A DNA stretch of 64,000 nucleotides from Erythrobasidium yunnanense (Eukaryota > Basidiomycota > Cystobasidiomycetes > Erythrobasidiales > Erythrobasidiaceae), in the NCBI GenBank assembly GCA_001600175.1, contig BCJC01000003.1, forward strand, positions 744,001 through 808,000, read 5' to 3'. The notes beneath the pieces were generated by a model. The model made no database searches and was not told the origin of the DNA. It saw nothing but the letters and a program-made list of their open reading frames with translations. A program made the translations under genes and the position numbers. Within the stretch, counting starts at the first letter, position 1; every line of letters begins with the position of its first letter. Positions 11,901-20,645 of the stretch are shown here, piece by piece.

Positions 11901-13213
11901 CAGCACTTCGCAGATCTTATATACCTGATCCACCTCTGACTGGCCAGGGAAGAGTGGTTTCAAGTTAACCATTTCGCTGAGTATAGTTCCTACAGCCCAC
12001 ATATCCACTGGGTTTGAGTAATCCCTCGAACGTAGAAGAACTTCTGGGGCTCTATACCACCTCGTAGACACATATTCCGTAAAAGGTGGTTTTGATCTCG
12101 TTTCCCTCGCTAGACCGAAATCTGCGATTTTAACAATAGCAACGACGTCTTTCTCGGGATTCGCGGCTTTCAAAGAGACGTATTTCGTGTCGCTCATTAA
12201 GTGGGGCGCGATATAGCAGGGATAGTCCGCTAAGCCAGTAGTGGTGATGAGGAGGTTTTCAGGCTTCATGTCTCGATGGAAATAACCGGATGTGTGTATA
12301 TGGTCTAATCCTAAGAGGATCTGATGGAATAGATCGGCGACCAACCCAGCTGCTAAAGGACGCCCTTTACGGGATTTCGTGAGTTGGTACAGGTTGCCTT
12401 CCATGCATTCGAAGACGAAGTAGAGCTCGCGAGAAGAAGGGAGGAGGAACGCATCGTATAGAGGAATGATATTGGGATGTAGAGGTATCGAGCGAAGGGA
12501 CTGCAGCGAAGAAGCGGAGACTTTCCGATTAGCTGCTACTTCCAGAGAAATGCGGTGGGAAGAGGGCGCACCTTGAGCTCCTTCAACTTCATACACTCGT
12601 CCCATCCTCCTTCGAATGCTTTCTTCATCCGCTTGAGCGCGACGAGGCGTTTGCCCTTATATTCCGGTCTTGAAGACGGACCAGGCGGGCCCGTCCCTTT
12701 GGGCAAGCTGCGAATCGCACATTCATACGATACATCAGCATACTCTTTCCTTTCTCTCCGCCTTGGAGACACAAAGAATGGTGAAAGTGTGTAGACTCAC
12801 GACAACGGCGAATGCCAATCTGCCAACCAGACAGTTCCGAAACTCCCATCTCCTACTTCTTTCAATACAGTATAGCTCCTTGCTCCTACTGCTGGCAATG
12901 GAGCAGCAGGCGGCGGCCCTCTTTCATATACGATATCTCCATTTCGGATGAAGCTCGTGCTTGTGCTTGTGCTCGTCGACGGGCCGGGGCTGCTTGAAGT
13001 CGATGCTGTGGGTGATATATGAGGAGTCGAGTTATGATTCTGCGACTGCTGCGATTGGTATTGCTGAGAATGTTGATCAGACCCAGATCCGTTTGACAGG
13101 TGATACTGCGAGCTCGACGACTTTAAGGAAGTCGGTGTGCTCATTGCTATGACTGGTTGTACTATGTCGATATGTGGTGGATGTGCTGCTCCTGCTGTAA
13201 GGACGAGGCTCAT
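8931..13213 (-). CDS. Protein kinase of the Ime2/Crk1/MAK (RCK) family with a very long C-terminal tail
   Basis: Exons, in transcript order, are 13213-12801, 12707-12572, 12500-9781 and 9720-8931 (1352 residues). A Ser/Gln-rich leader precedes the kinase domain, which starts near residue 114 with the glycine loop EVGDGSFGTVW, split soon after by intron 1. Then come VALKRMKKAF (catalytic Lys), FHRDMKPENLL, IADFGLARE, the dual-phosphorylation loop TEY in FTEYVSTRWYRAPEV, and VDMWAVG. The TEY motif plus a spacer between PENLL and DFG place it with fungal Ime2/Crk1 kinases, which act in meiosis, morphogenesis and mating. The rest, about 900 residues, is low-complexity sequence rich in Gln, Ser, Pro and His, with poly-Q and poly-A runs and a basic coiled segment (KKAKKEAERLAKEAEKAKRE). 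A second start at 13144 (MSTPTSLK) is possible. Confidence 0.92.
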
Positions 13214-14346
13214 CTGTGCTTGCTAGCGTATCTGTATCGCTAAATTGACCACGCGAGCGCCGTCCAGCCCGGTCCCGAGGTGTATCGAAGGTCGCTAGGG
13301 ATGATGCAGCATCCAGTATTACACTATCTTGCAGTATTGTATGTATATGTTGGTGTAAAGCTGAGCACTGCTCCCTCTCGCTCTGTCGACTCGAATGATG
13401 GGTCCGTCGCTAGTGTGGACGCTAAAGCTGGCTGGTGTGGTTTGAACGGGGATCGTCGATTGATGGATGATTGATACGTTGTACTGTATGTATGAGGTTG
13501 GAATGAGTGTAACAATCTCCTTGAATCCCTTGAATCTATCTCTCCCTTCCTGACCGACCTCGAGAATGGGCTGCGTCCTGATCTTGAAAATGGGCTGTGG
13601 TCTCGACCCTTACGAGGGCGATTTAGCTTTGCCCAGTTACCAGCGAGGTTGGATGCAGGATGCAAGCTGTGATATCTTGCTACTATTATTCGCTGTTCTA
13701 TAGCAACCTTGTGCTGTTTTCCCTCCTTCCCTCGCAAGACTAGCGTTGATCTGTCGCTCGCGTGGGAGCGAGAATAATGCAATTGGATCAGGTCAAGGTT
13801 CCTCAAGAAGGCTGATGAAGCAGCATCAGAGTAGTAATTATTGTGTTGGTAAGAGACAATACACTACACAACAACGAAGCAGCGAGCGAGGTTGTTCAGT
13901 AGTCAAACCAGCCCAGTCCAGGTTGATTTCCATCGATCTCAAGCTAGCCCGTCTTTAGACTGGATCGACCCTGCATCTAAGGGAGTGTGTGGTTCATCTA
14001 TACGTATAACATTACACCATCCTATGCTTTGTACACCTCCGCCTTCACCTACCCTGTCTTACAGCCTGACTTCAATCACCCGCGAAAGATTGCTCTTTGG
14101 ATCCAATCTGATTGGAGACAATGGTTTCGATGATTGCTTGTAGCTGTTGTGTTGTCCTCCTTGCTGTAAATACTTCAACGTGAATGGATAACTCGCCGTC
14201 CTGTACTCGCGACGACTCTCTTCCGGTTATCTCGAAAGCGAAGAGATCCTCTCAAAACTCAACAAACAACAAACTCGAAAAAGAAGATCAACAATTCCTT
14301 GAATCTGGACAGCATTCTCTTCAATTACCATTGAGATAGTTATACG
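13214..14346. promoter_or_regulatory. Shared divergent promoter region, kinase (-) and elongase (+)
   Basis: These 1.1 kb separate two divergent starts. The last 150 bases before 14347 form an A/C-rich stretch (around 14250-14310) typical of a fungal 5' leader. A 160-codon minus-strand reading frame (13324-13806) has an Arg/Ser-rich composition and no recognisable domain; I treat it as leader or chance. A short imperfect direct repeat (GAATGGGCTG and AAATGGGCTG) lies near 13560-13600. Confidence 0.5.
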
Positions 14347-15855
14347 ATGAGCCAGCTGCTGTCGAGCATCCGCGACACGCTCCAGTCCAGCGGAGCATTG
14401 AGCACTTCGTCGTATGCAGGAGGGAAGCTGGATCTACATAGCCATATAGCAACAGCCATCAATAAACTACCACTCCAGTATCAACCCCCAGTATGGACAT
14501 ACAGGTGGTATCCTGGGATAAGCCCAATGTCGACAGGTGAGCGAGCGAGGAGCTAGAGCGACCTAAAAAAAATCGCAGACTCGCGCAAACTCGTAGAAGA
14601 TGGTAAGAGAAGGGAAAGCTGACGGTGTGCATTGTGTTATACTCTATGTGCGATGAATAGACGCCCAGGTCGCGGTCGCCGTGGTCATCTATCTCTCGAC
14701 AATCTTTGGAACGAGAGAACTCATGAAGGACAGGCCGGCGTTCAGTGGGTCGCACTCATCTTCCATCCATCGTTACATCAGTACTGATGTATCCACTGTG
14801 TGCACCTCTAGAATTCGCGCGACTCTTCCAAATCCATAACCTCCTTCTGTCATCTGCATCCGGTCTTCTACTCGTGCTCATGCTCCAAGAAGTGAGTCGC
14901 ACAACATCCTTTCATTGTTCTGCAACACCTTAGCTAAAGTAACGCGTCTATCTGCAGATCGTTCCCATCATCTACAAGCACGGCCTGTTCTATGCGATCT
15001 GCAACATCAAGTCCTGGACACCTCGCATGGAGACGTACTATATCATCAACTACTTTTTCAAATACTGGGAATTACTCGACACTATGTTTCTAGTCGTCAA
15101 GAAGAAGCCCCTTGCATTCTTACACGTCTACCACCACGCCGCTACCGCTGTCCTCTGCTACACCCAACTCAACGGAAAGACGTCCATTTCCTGGATTGTC
15201 ATTACGCTGAATCTGTTTGTGCATGTTATTATGTACTACTACTACTGGGCGACTGCGGCGGGGTACAAGATCTGGTGGAAGAGATACGTAACAGTCCTCC
15301 AGATCTCACAGTTCGTTATCGATCTAGGAATGGTGTATTTCGGCAGTGCGTCTCTTCTCCATTATCCCCCTCTCTCCCTCGCTCTCTCTTCACCATACTT
15401 ACTAATATTCCCATTGTGATTTTAGCATACTCCCACTTCGCATACAAGTTCGCCTCCTCCTTCCTACCATACAAAGGCGACTGTGCAGGCACAGAATATG
15501 CGGCTTTACAAGGATGCGCAATCCTCTCTTCATACTTGGTCCTCTTTATTTCCTTCTATAGGAAAACATACAAGAAGGCGAGCGCAAAGAGGGATATCCA
15601 GAAAGCCATGAAGAATGGGAATGGGGTAGCCAAGCCGAATGGAAAGGCGGTTAATGGAAGATCGAGGAGCGAGAGCTTGTCGAAAGCTGCGATCGTTGCG
15701 GACAGCCTGTTCGATGGTGAGTTTCCGCTGCTACGACGATAGGTAGTGGGAAAGGTGGCTGAATCTATCTTTTTGTGATATGTACAGAAACCTGCGGACC
15801 TGCTGGCGTCAATAAATCGACTGCTCCGAGCGGATTCAACACACCTACGATCTAA
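14347..15855 (+). CDS. ELO: ELO-family very-long-chain fatty acid elongase
   Basis: This is the condensing enzyme (3-ketoacyl-CoA synthase) of fatty acid elongation in the endoplasmic reticulum membrane, needed for sphingolipid acyl chains. Seven exons: 14347-14536, 14579-14602, 14661-14744, 14812-14891, 14958-15345, 15426-15716 and 15788-15855 (374 residues). The family signature HVYHH in FLHVYHHAATAVLCY is present, preceded by KYWELLDTMFLVVKKK and followed by the Tyr/His-rich helix LNLFVHVIMYYYYW. Several hydrophobic helices span the middle. The C-terminus is Lys-rich (KKASAKRDIQKAMK), then a Ser-rich tail. The 24-base exon 2 is small. Sequence alone does not tell an Elo2-like from an Elo3-like substrate range. 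Confidence 0.95.
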
Positions 15856-17483
15856 GCGACGAAAGTCAACAGACCAGACGCGACATTGGGGGAGATGCTA
15901 GCTTGTTCACGCATTCCTCGTTTAATTGGCGAGCGTCCTATCCCAGCAAAGCAGTCTGCTTCTTAAGCAGGTCTTTCTCGTCACATCCCCAAAAAAAGGC
16001 ATACATAACCTCCCTTATATCCCCTTTCCCTTCCTTTCCCTTCCTTCTCCACTACAAGGAATGATGTCGCAGAGCTTTCGTGATTCTGTGCTGTTCGATT
16101 CTTCCCAAAAGGATACCCCTTCTTACCTTCTTCATTTCTCCCTCTATTCCTCTACATCCCCCAACATTACAATAGTTCTCTTTTACGTATCCTTCATATA
16201 CCCAAAGATCTTAATGGCATGATTCGGCATCTTATTATCTCCTCCTTATCCTTTCTGCACGCTTCCATCCTTACCTGGCCTTGTCCTTATCCGGCTTTAG
16301 GCTTCTCTCGATATCTTCCGACTTCGTGTTTCGAATCAGTAGAAAAGCAGAGTATACTCCCCACATTCGATGAACAGCGTTTGTCTTCCCCTCGGTGTCC
16401 ACTGTATATAAATCTTCGGCTTCTTAGTCTCTCTTCCTTTGATAGCCTACATCAGAGAAAAGCGAGGAATATACAGGAATGCCAAATACACATATACAAG
16501 GAACCGCTTGCTATATCTCGCTCAATCATTGCTCCAGTCTAGAGCATAAAACGCCCTTGATTCGCTTCCCATAGCTCGAACGCGCGCAGAAACGCGCAAG
16601 ATGAGATAGCAGGATGCGCCCTCGACCTTCGCACTAACTATGCGCAGGGAATCAGGCTGCGGCACCCCCGAAACCCGGTCCTCAAGTTGATCTCGCTTCG
16701 TGTCCCTTTTTGGTGTCCCTTGACGCACGACCGTACATTTCATTGTGCGAATGGCAAGAGCAGCATAATACACGCATTCTACAATACTGCAGGACATCTT
16801 GGGAGCAGAAGAAGAAGGAAATCGCGTACCTCGTCTGCTTCAGCCAAGCCAACATCTGCGATTGCTCAAACGGCTGGCGCGACTGACCATTCGTCTATAT
16901 ACTCTCAGGATCCACCGTCCTCATTCCTGGTGGTCTCCTACGAAGCGAATGCTCATCCGCTTCGGCCAGACCTACCTCCCACTGTTTGTAGCATGCCAGT
17001 ATGGGCCAGCAACGACGAAAACCAATGCAATCTCAAAAGATATCCCTGTCTCCATGATGCAACCCTGGAACAACAAGCCACTCGTTGCGACTGCGAACGG
17101 TACTCCCACTAGCCGACACGGGGAGAACGCGCTGTGCAGCTCCGGTTCGCATACCTAAGACCGACCAGCAGCATCTGACAGCCCTTCTGCTTCCACCTAC
17201 GCGCGGTGTGCAGGCCAATTGCGCGAAGTGTGCCAACGGAAAACACCGCCTGAACAACTAGGCCGATTTTCAGCGAAAAAGCGAAAGCTTTGCTCGCTTG
17301 TGCAACGCATCTGCTAACCAAAGCGGACGGAAAGCATAGCTGGCTCTGCTGCAGCAAAAGCTAGCAGCTTGTTCAGCTTGCGCATCTCTGCTCTCTCCTT
17401 TACACCTCGAGCCTTCGACATACAAGGTAATCTAGTTGCTCTCCGCCGCAGCGAAGATCACTGAGCATTACTTCAGCTAGACC
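15856..17483. other. Long intergenic region with pyrimidine-rich tracts
   Basis: These 1.6 kb hold the 3' flank of the elongase and the promoter of the first Ser/Arg-rich gene. Pyrimidine-rich stretches lie at about 16010-16060 and 16100-16170. Overlapping open frames at 16687-17158 in two phases show no domain or supporting splice pattern. I cannot support a gene here. Confidence 0.4.
17387..17420 (+). promoter_or_regulatory. Shared promoter motif of the tandem Ser/Arg-rich family, copy 1
   Basis: TCTGCTCTCTCCTTTACAC lies about 95 bases before the start at 17484. Near-identical strings precede the next two genes at 18563 and 19622. The spacing suggests a common element near the transcription start, such as a pyrimidine-rich initiator. 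Confidence 0.5.
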
Positions 17484-18227
17484 ATGCCCTACAACGATCC
17501 TTACGGCTACGGCGGAAACACTGCTTACGCGCCTCCTCCTCCCATGGGCAGACATGGCGGCGTATATCCACCCCAGCCTGACATTTACGGAGGTGGACGC
17601 TATGACGACATGGCCATGTCACGCCACGGTCGAGACCACGACCACGGCAGTCGCAGCCGCAGTCGCAACAAGCATTCCGGCAGTCGTCACAGCTCGAGAC
17701 ACCGTGGACGTAGAGACGAGTCGAGTGACGAGAGCAGTCAATCTAGCTCTGGATCCTCTGTCGACAGTGCTTCGACTGGCGCGACCTCGATGTCCTCGTA
17801 CCTTCCTTCCCTTCGCGGATCTCGCAAGTCTAGAAGCAGACACGACAAACGCTCTAAGAAATCAAGCAGATCGAGCCACTACAGCGAGTCAGAGAGCGAA
17901 AGCCCCTCCGAATCCGAGTACAGTGAATCCGAGGATGAAGATCGCAAGCGCAAAGCCAGATCACAGGCAATGAAGGGCAGCGGACACAGCGGTCGGAGAA
18001 ACCCATTGGATAACGTCACCGGAGGAGCTCGTCTCCTTCACGGTGCTTACGATGCCATTAGGGGCGCCCGCGGCAAAAGGCCAAATCGTGCATCACCTTT
18101 TGTGGATCTCGCAACTGCTCTCGGCGGCTTTCTGAACAACGCTGTAGGCCGTTCAGGCGCTGGTATGAAGAAGAGAAAGCCCAAAAAAGTAAAAGGGCGA
18201 GATGGACGCGAAAGGTCCAGACGTTGA
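17484..18227 (+). CDS. Tandem family 2, copy 1: basic Ser/Arg/His-rich protein with Gly-rich C-terminal segment
   Basis: A single uninterrupted reading frame of 247 residues, in a region where almost every other gene has introns. The N-terminus is Tyr/Pro/Gly-rich (MPYNDPYGYGG). Long Ser/Arg/His tracts (SRSRSRNKHSGSRHSSRHRG) and acidic Ser repeats (SESESESPSESEYSESEDED) follow. The only non-repetitive part is a Gly/Ala-rich segment (NVTGGARLLHGAYDAIRGAR, then FVDLATALGGFLNNAVG) before a Lys/Arg tail. It resembles copies 2 and 3 in order of parts and shares their promoter motif. No catalytic domain is seen. Composition suggests a disordered protein that may bind nucleic acid or phase-separate (inference). 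Confidence 0.8.
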   Translation: MPYNDPYGYGGNTAYAPPPPMGRHGGVYPPQPDIYGGGRYDDMAMSRHGRDHDHGSRSRSRNKHSGSRHSSRHRGRRDESSDESSQSSSGSSVDSASTGATSMSSYLPSLRGSRKSRSRHDKRSKKSSRSSHYSESESESPSESEYSESEDEDRKRKARSQAMKGSGHSGRRNPLDNVTGGARLLHGAYDAIRGARGKRPNRASPFVDLATALGGFLNNAVGRSGAGMKKRKPKKVKGRDGRERSRR

Positions 18228-18642
18228 TCGAACGTTCCTGCCTTCGTCAGTATGCATGTTGTGCTAACCATCTCTACCTCAATTATCTCAATATGGATAT
18301 GGCCAGCCACAATCGTATTTGCTTCTCTCTTCACATCGCTAAACTTCAACTGATCCTGGGCGGGCCCGACACGCCTTCATTACCTGCCCACATCCGCTCA
18401 CAGCTAGCCTTCTGACCTCTGCCAAATTCGCTCGATGCTAAGAAGAAAATTTCGACCGCTTGCCTGCTTCAAAGGGATCGCCACCGGTTGGACAGTAAGC
18501 CGCAAGGCACAGCAGGAACTCGACTAGCTGGCTTGCTCGCTCTGCTTGCAGACGAGGGCAGCTCTGCTCTCTCCTTTGCTCTAACACCCGAACAGAAAGC
18601 CGCCTGCTTGGCCCGCCGACTTTCGTAGCCAGGACCTACACA
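18228..18642. other. Intergenic region between family 2 copies 1 and 2
   Basis: It carries CTCGATGCTAAG near 18431, then GAAAATTTCGAC, then the pyrimidine motif at 18563. The same three elements in the same order precede copy 3. No gene was recognised. Confidence 0.5.
18563..18591 (+). promoter_or_regulatory. Shared promoter motif of the tandem Ser/Arg-rich family, copy 2
   Basis: TCTGCTCTCTCCTTTGCT is followed by AACACCCGA, about 80 bases before the start at 18643. It matches the elements before 17484 and 19733. Confidence 0.55.
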
Positions 18643-19338
18643 ATGCCATCCAAGTCTGCCGTACGCTATCGACACGATGACGACGGGATCTCCCTCGAAG
18701 GAAAGGGGAGGAAGCACAAAGCTCATGCTTCCTGGCACAAGAGCAAGGGAGGCAGCTCTCACTCCCACTCCCGCTCCGGATCCAAGAAAAGCTCTCACAA
18801 GCATGGCAGTCACAAGTCCAAGCATTACTACTCTGACTCTGACTCTAGTTCCGCTTCCAGCGAGAGTACATTCTTAGATCCCTCCGACTCTGAATGGGGT
18901 TATAGTTCCGATGATACCGCCGTCACATCGAGATCAGCCAAGTCCAAATCAACCGGAATCATGACCATACTCAGAGGCAAGCGGGATGACGACGACGATG
19001 CCTCGAGCACATACAGTCGAAGACACAAGCCCAAAAAGTCAAGTACCGCACACAGACCTAGCAAATATCGCCCTGGAACAAGAGGTATTCGCGATAGGCT
19101 CACTGTTCGTGAAGGTGCCGGTATGTTAGCATTCATGTATGGGGCATTCCAGCATCTCAAGGATCGGTACAATGGCGAGCATACCTCCAAGCTCCATCAC
19201 GCAATGATGCATGCAGGAGTCTGGCATGGTGTGAAGGGGCATGATAGGCGCATGATAAAAGGCGTCAAGAAAGGTCTTAGAGAGCCCTATGAGAAGAAGC
19301 CTCATCGTAGGTCTCGAAGAAGCCACAAAGATGACTAG
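18643..19338 (+). CDS. Tandem family 2, copy 2: basic Ser/His/Lys-rich protein
   Basis: A single-exon gene of 231 residues. It starts MPSKSAVRYRHDDDG, then has Ser/His/Lys repeats (SHSHSRSGSKKSSHKHGSHK), an acidic Ser block (YYSDSDSSSASSEST) and Arg/Lys-rich linkers. The non-repetitive C-terminal part is VREGAGMLAFMYGAFQHLKD, followed by a His-rich stretch and the basic tail EKKPHRRSRRSHKDD. It has the same plan as its neighbours: disordered basic and acidic tracts, a short Gly/Ala hydrophobic segment, a basic end. Sequence divergence among the three is high, so the duplications are old or fast-evolving. Function unknown. Confidence 0.8.
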   Translation: MPSKSAVRYRHDDDGISLEGKGRKHKAHASWHKSKGGSSHSHSRSGSKKSSHKHGSHKSKHYYSDSDSSSASSESTFLDPSDSEWGYSSDDTAVTSRSAKSKSTGIMTILRGKRDDDDDASSTYSRRHKPKKSSTAHRPSKYRPGTRGIRDRLTVREGAGMLAFMYGAFQHLKDRYNGEHTSKLHHAMMHAGVWHGVKGHDRRMIKGVKKGLREPYEKKPHRRSRRSHKDD

Positions 19339-19732
19339 GTTGGATTGGACGAGGCTCTAAAGTGTCGTATATACATTACTTTCACTCTGCCTTGTACGAC
19401 TGGCGCTCTCGAGACTCAGTATGCAATTCCCTTTCCCGGGAAGCTTGAATTCTTGCGTACTCTTGAGGGGCCTACCCGTTGACGCATCGACCACTCGATG
19501 CTGAGCCGAGAAAGCGCAACTGAAAATTTGACAGCTCTGTCGGACCCGCAAGGCGGCTGTCCACCTGGTCTTACGGACACGCGGCAGTGCCTCCTGGTGC
19601 GGGAGGACCCAGCAGAGTAGGTTCTGCCCCTCTCCTTTGCTTCCTACACACCCGAAGTGGATCTCCAAGAAGTGCCGACTTCCTTTGACGCTCCAAGAGT
19701 CAACCTTCATCCGAACACAGAAGCGCAGCAGC
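19339..19732. other. Intergenic region between family 2 copies 2 and 3
   Basis: It carries CTCGATGCTGAG (19494-19505), then GAAAATTTGAC, then the pyrimidine motif at 19622. These parallel the spacer before copy 2. No gene was recognised. Confidence 0.5.
19622..19655 (+). promoter_or_regulatory. Shared promoter motif of the tandem Ser/Arg-rich family, copy 3
   Basis: TTCTGCCCCTCTCCTTTGCT is followed by ACACACCCGA, about 110 bases before the start at 19733. An upstream in-frame ATG at 19637 lies inside this motif, which is why I prefer the start at 19733. Confidence 0.55.
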
Positions 19733-20386
19733 ATGGGCAGAAGCGGAAGCGGAGATGTCGTCATCAAAGAGAGTACCAGGACCATAGTCCCTGGGGGCAG
19801 CGAACGGTCCAGACATTCCTCACATCGTCACCATAGATCGCATCGCCATGGCTCGCGTAGCAGCAGGGGCAGCCACAGCTACAAGGTTATACCGATCGAT
19901 AGCTCCTCCGCCTCCTCTTCATCGTACAGTAGCTCCGACTATGATTCGGGGTACGAGAGTGATCTGAGGCACAGAGAGCGCAAGGAGCGCAAACTTGAGC
20001 GCGAGCTGGCTCTGGCGCGCCGAGAACGTCACAAGGCTAGAAAAGAACGCAAGCGTAGACACAGAGCCAGCAGGGACTCCGACAAGGAGGAGGAGGAGGA
20101 GACGAGCGTAATCAAACGCAAGAACAGGGTCGGTCTGACAGAAGGTCTCTTCGGTGCAGGTGCTGGAACTGCCGGTCTCGTATTCTTCGCTCGGAACCTT
20201 GCAAGGATCATGAAGCATGGCTATGGTCCCATGGACAAGAGAGGTCCGCTCTTCATGGGTGGAGGAGGTATATTGGGCATCCACGCGCGCCATAGACACA
20301 ACAAGGCCAAGCCGGAGGAAGAAGAGCAGGTTGTCAGACGCAAGAAGGAGACCAAAAGGTCCAGCAGAAGGAAGCATTCTGATTGA
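19733..20386 (+). CDS. Tandem family 2, copy 3: basic Ser/Arg/His-rich protein
   Basis: A single-exon gene of 217 residues starting MGRSGSGDVVIKES. It has His/Arg/Ser repeats (RHSSHRHHRSHRHGSRSSRG), a Ser/Tyr block (SSSASSSSYSSSDYDSGY) and a charged helix-like stretch (RERKERKLERELALARRER). A Gly/Ala-rich hydrophobic segment follows (GLTEGLFGAGAGTAGLVFFA), then GGGGILGIHARHRHN and a Lys/Arg tail. The hydrophobic segment is the strongest of the three copies and could associate with membrane, but it is short. The downstream neighbour is VPS13, 259 bases away, with no obvious link. Confidence 0.8.
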   Translation: MGRSGSGDVVIKESTRTIVPGGSERSRHSSHRHHRSHRHGSRSSRGSHSYKVIPIDSSSASSSSYSSSDYDSGYESDLRHRERKERKLERELALARRERHKARKERKRRHRASRDSDKEEEEETSVIKRKNRVGLTEGLFGAGAGTAGLVFFARNLARIMKHGYGPMDKRGPLFMGGGGILGIHARHRHNKAKPEEEEQVVRRKKETKRSSRRKHSD

Positions 20387-20645
20387 GGCTATGGACAGCT
20401 GTTGCGACTTTCTTCTCTCGAGGCTTACAGTCAAGCCCTAAAAACGATTTCGTGTATCAGAGATCACCCAGTAAATGTCATCTTTCCAGTCTTGATACAG
20501 TCGTTCTGGGCGCTTGTGGTGTTGCGGAGCAGCTTTGCATGTGTTCTTGGCCAGATTGCCCTCTCGTTCAGCCAATACGTCCAGACAGCAGACATCAAGA
20601 CCAAGTCGACATAGGTATTTGCGACGTACACGCTGAACGCGCGCT

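Noticed and set aside
13324-13806. Minus-strand open frame of 160 codons upstream of the kinase
   Set aside because: Arg/Ser-rich with an imperfect internal repeat but no recognisable domain; it lies where the kinase leader is expected.
16687-17158. Two overlapping open frames of about 120-140 codons in the long intergenic region
   Set aside because: They overlap in different phases, show no domain, signal peptide or consistent splice sites, and their composition fits chance open frames.
19637-19732. Upstream in-frame ATG of family 2 copy 3
   Set aside because: It lies inside the shared promoter motif, and the extra residues have no counterpart in copies 1 and 2.
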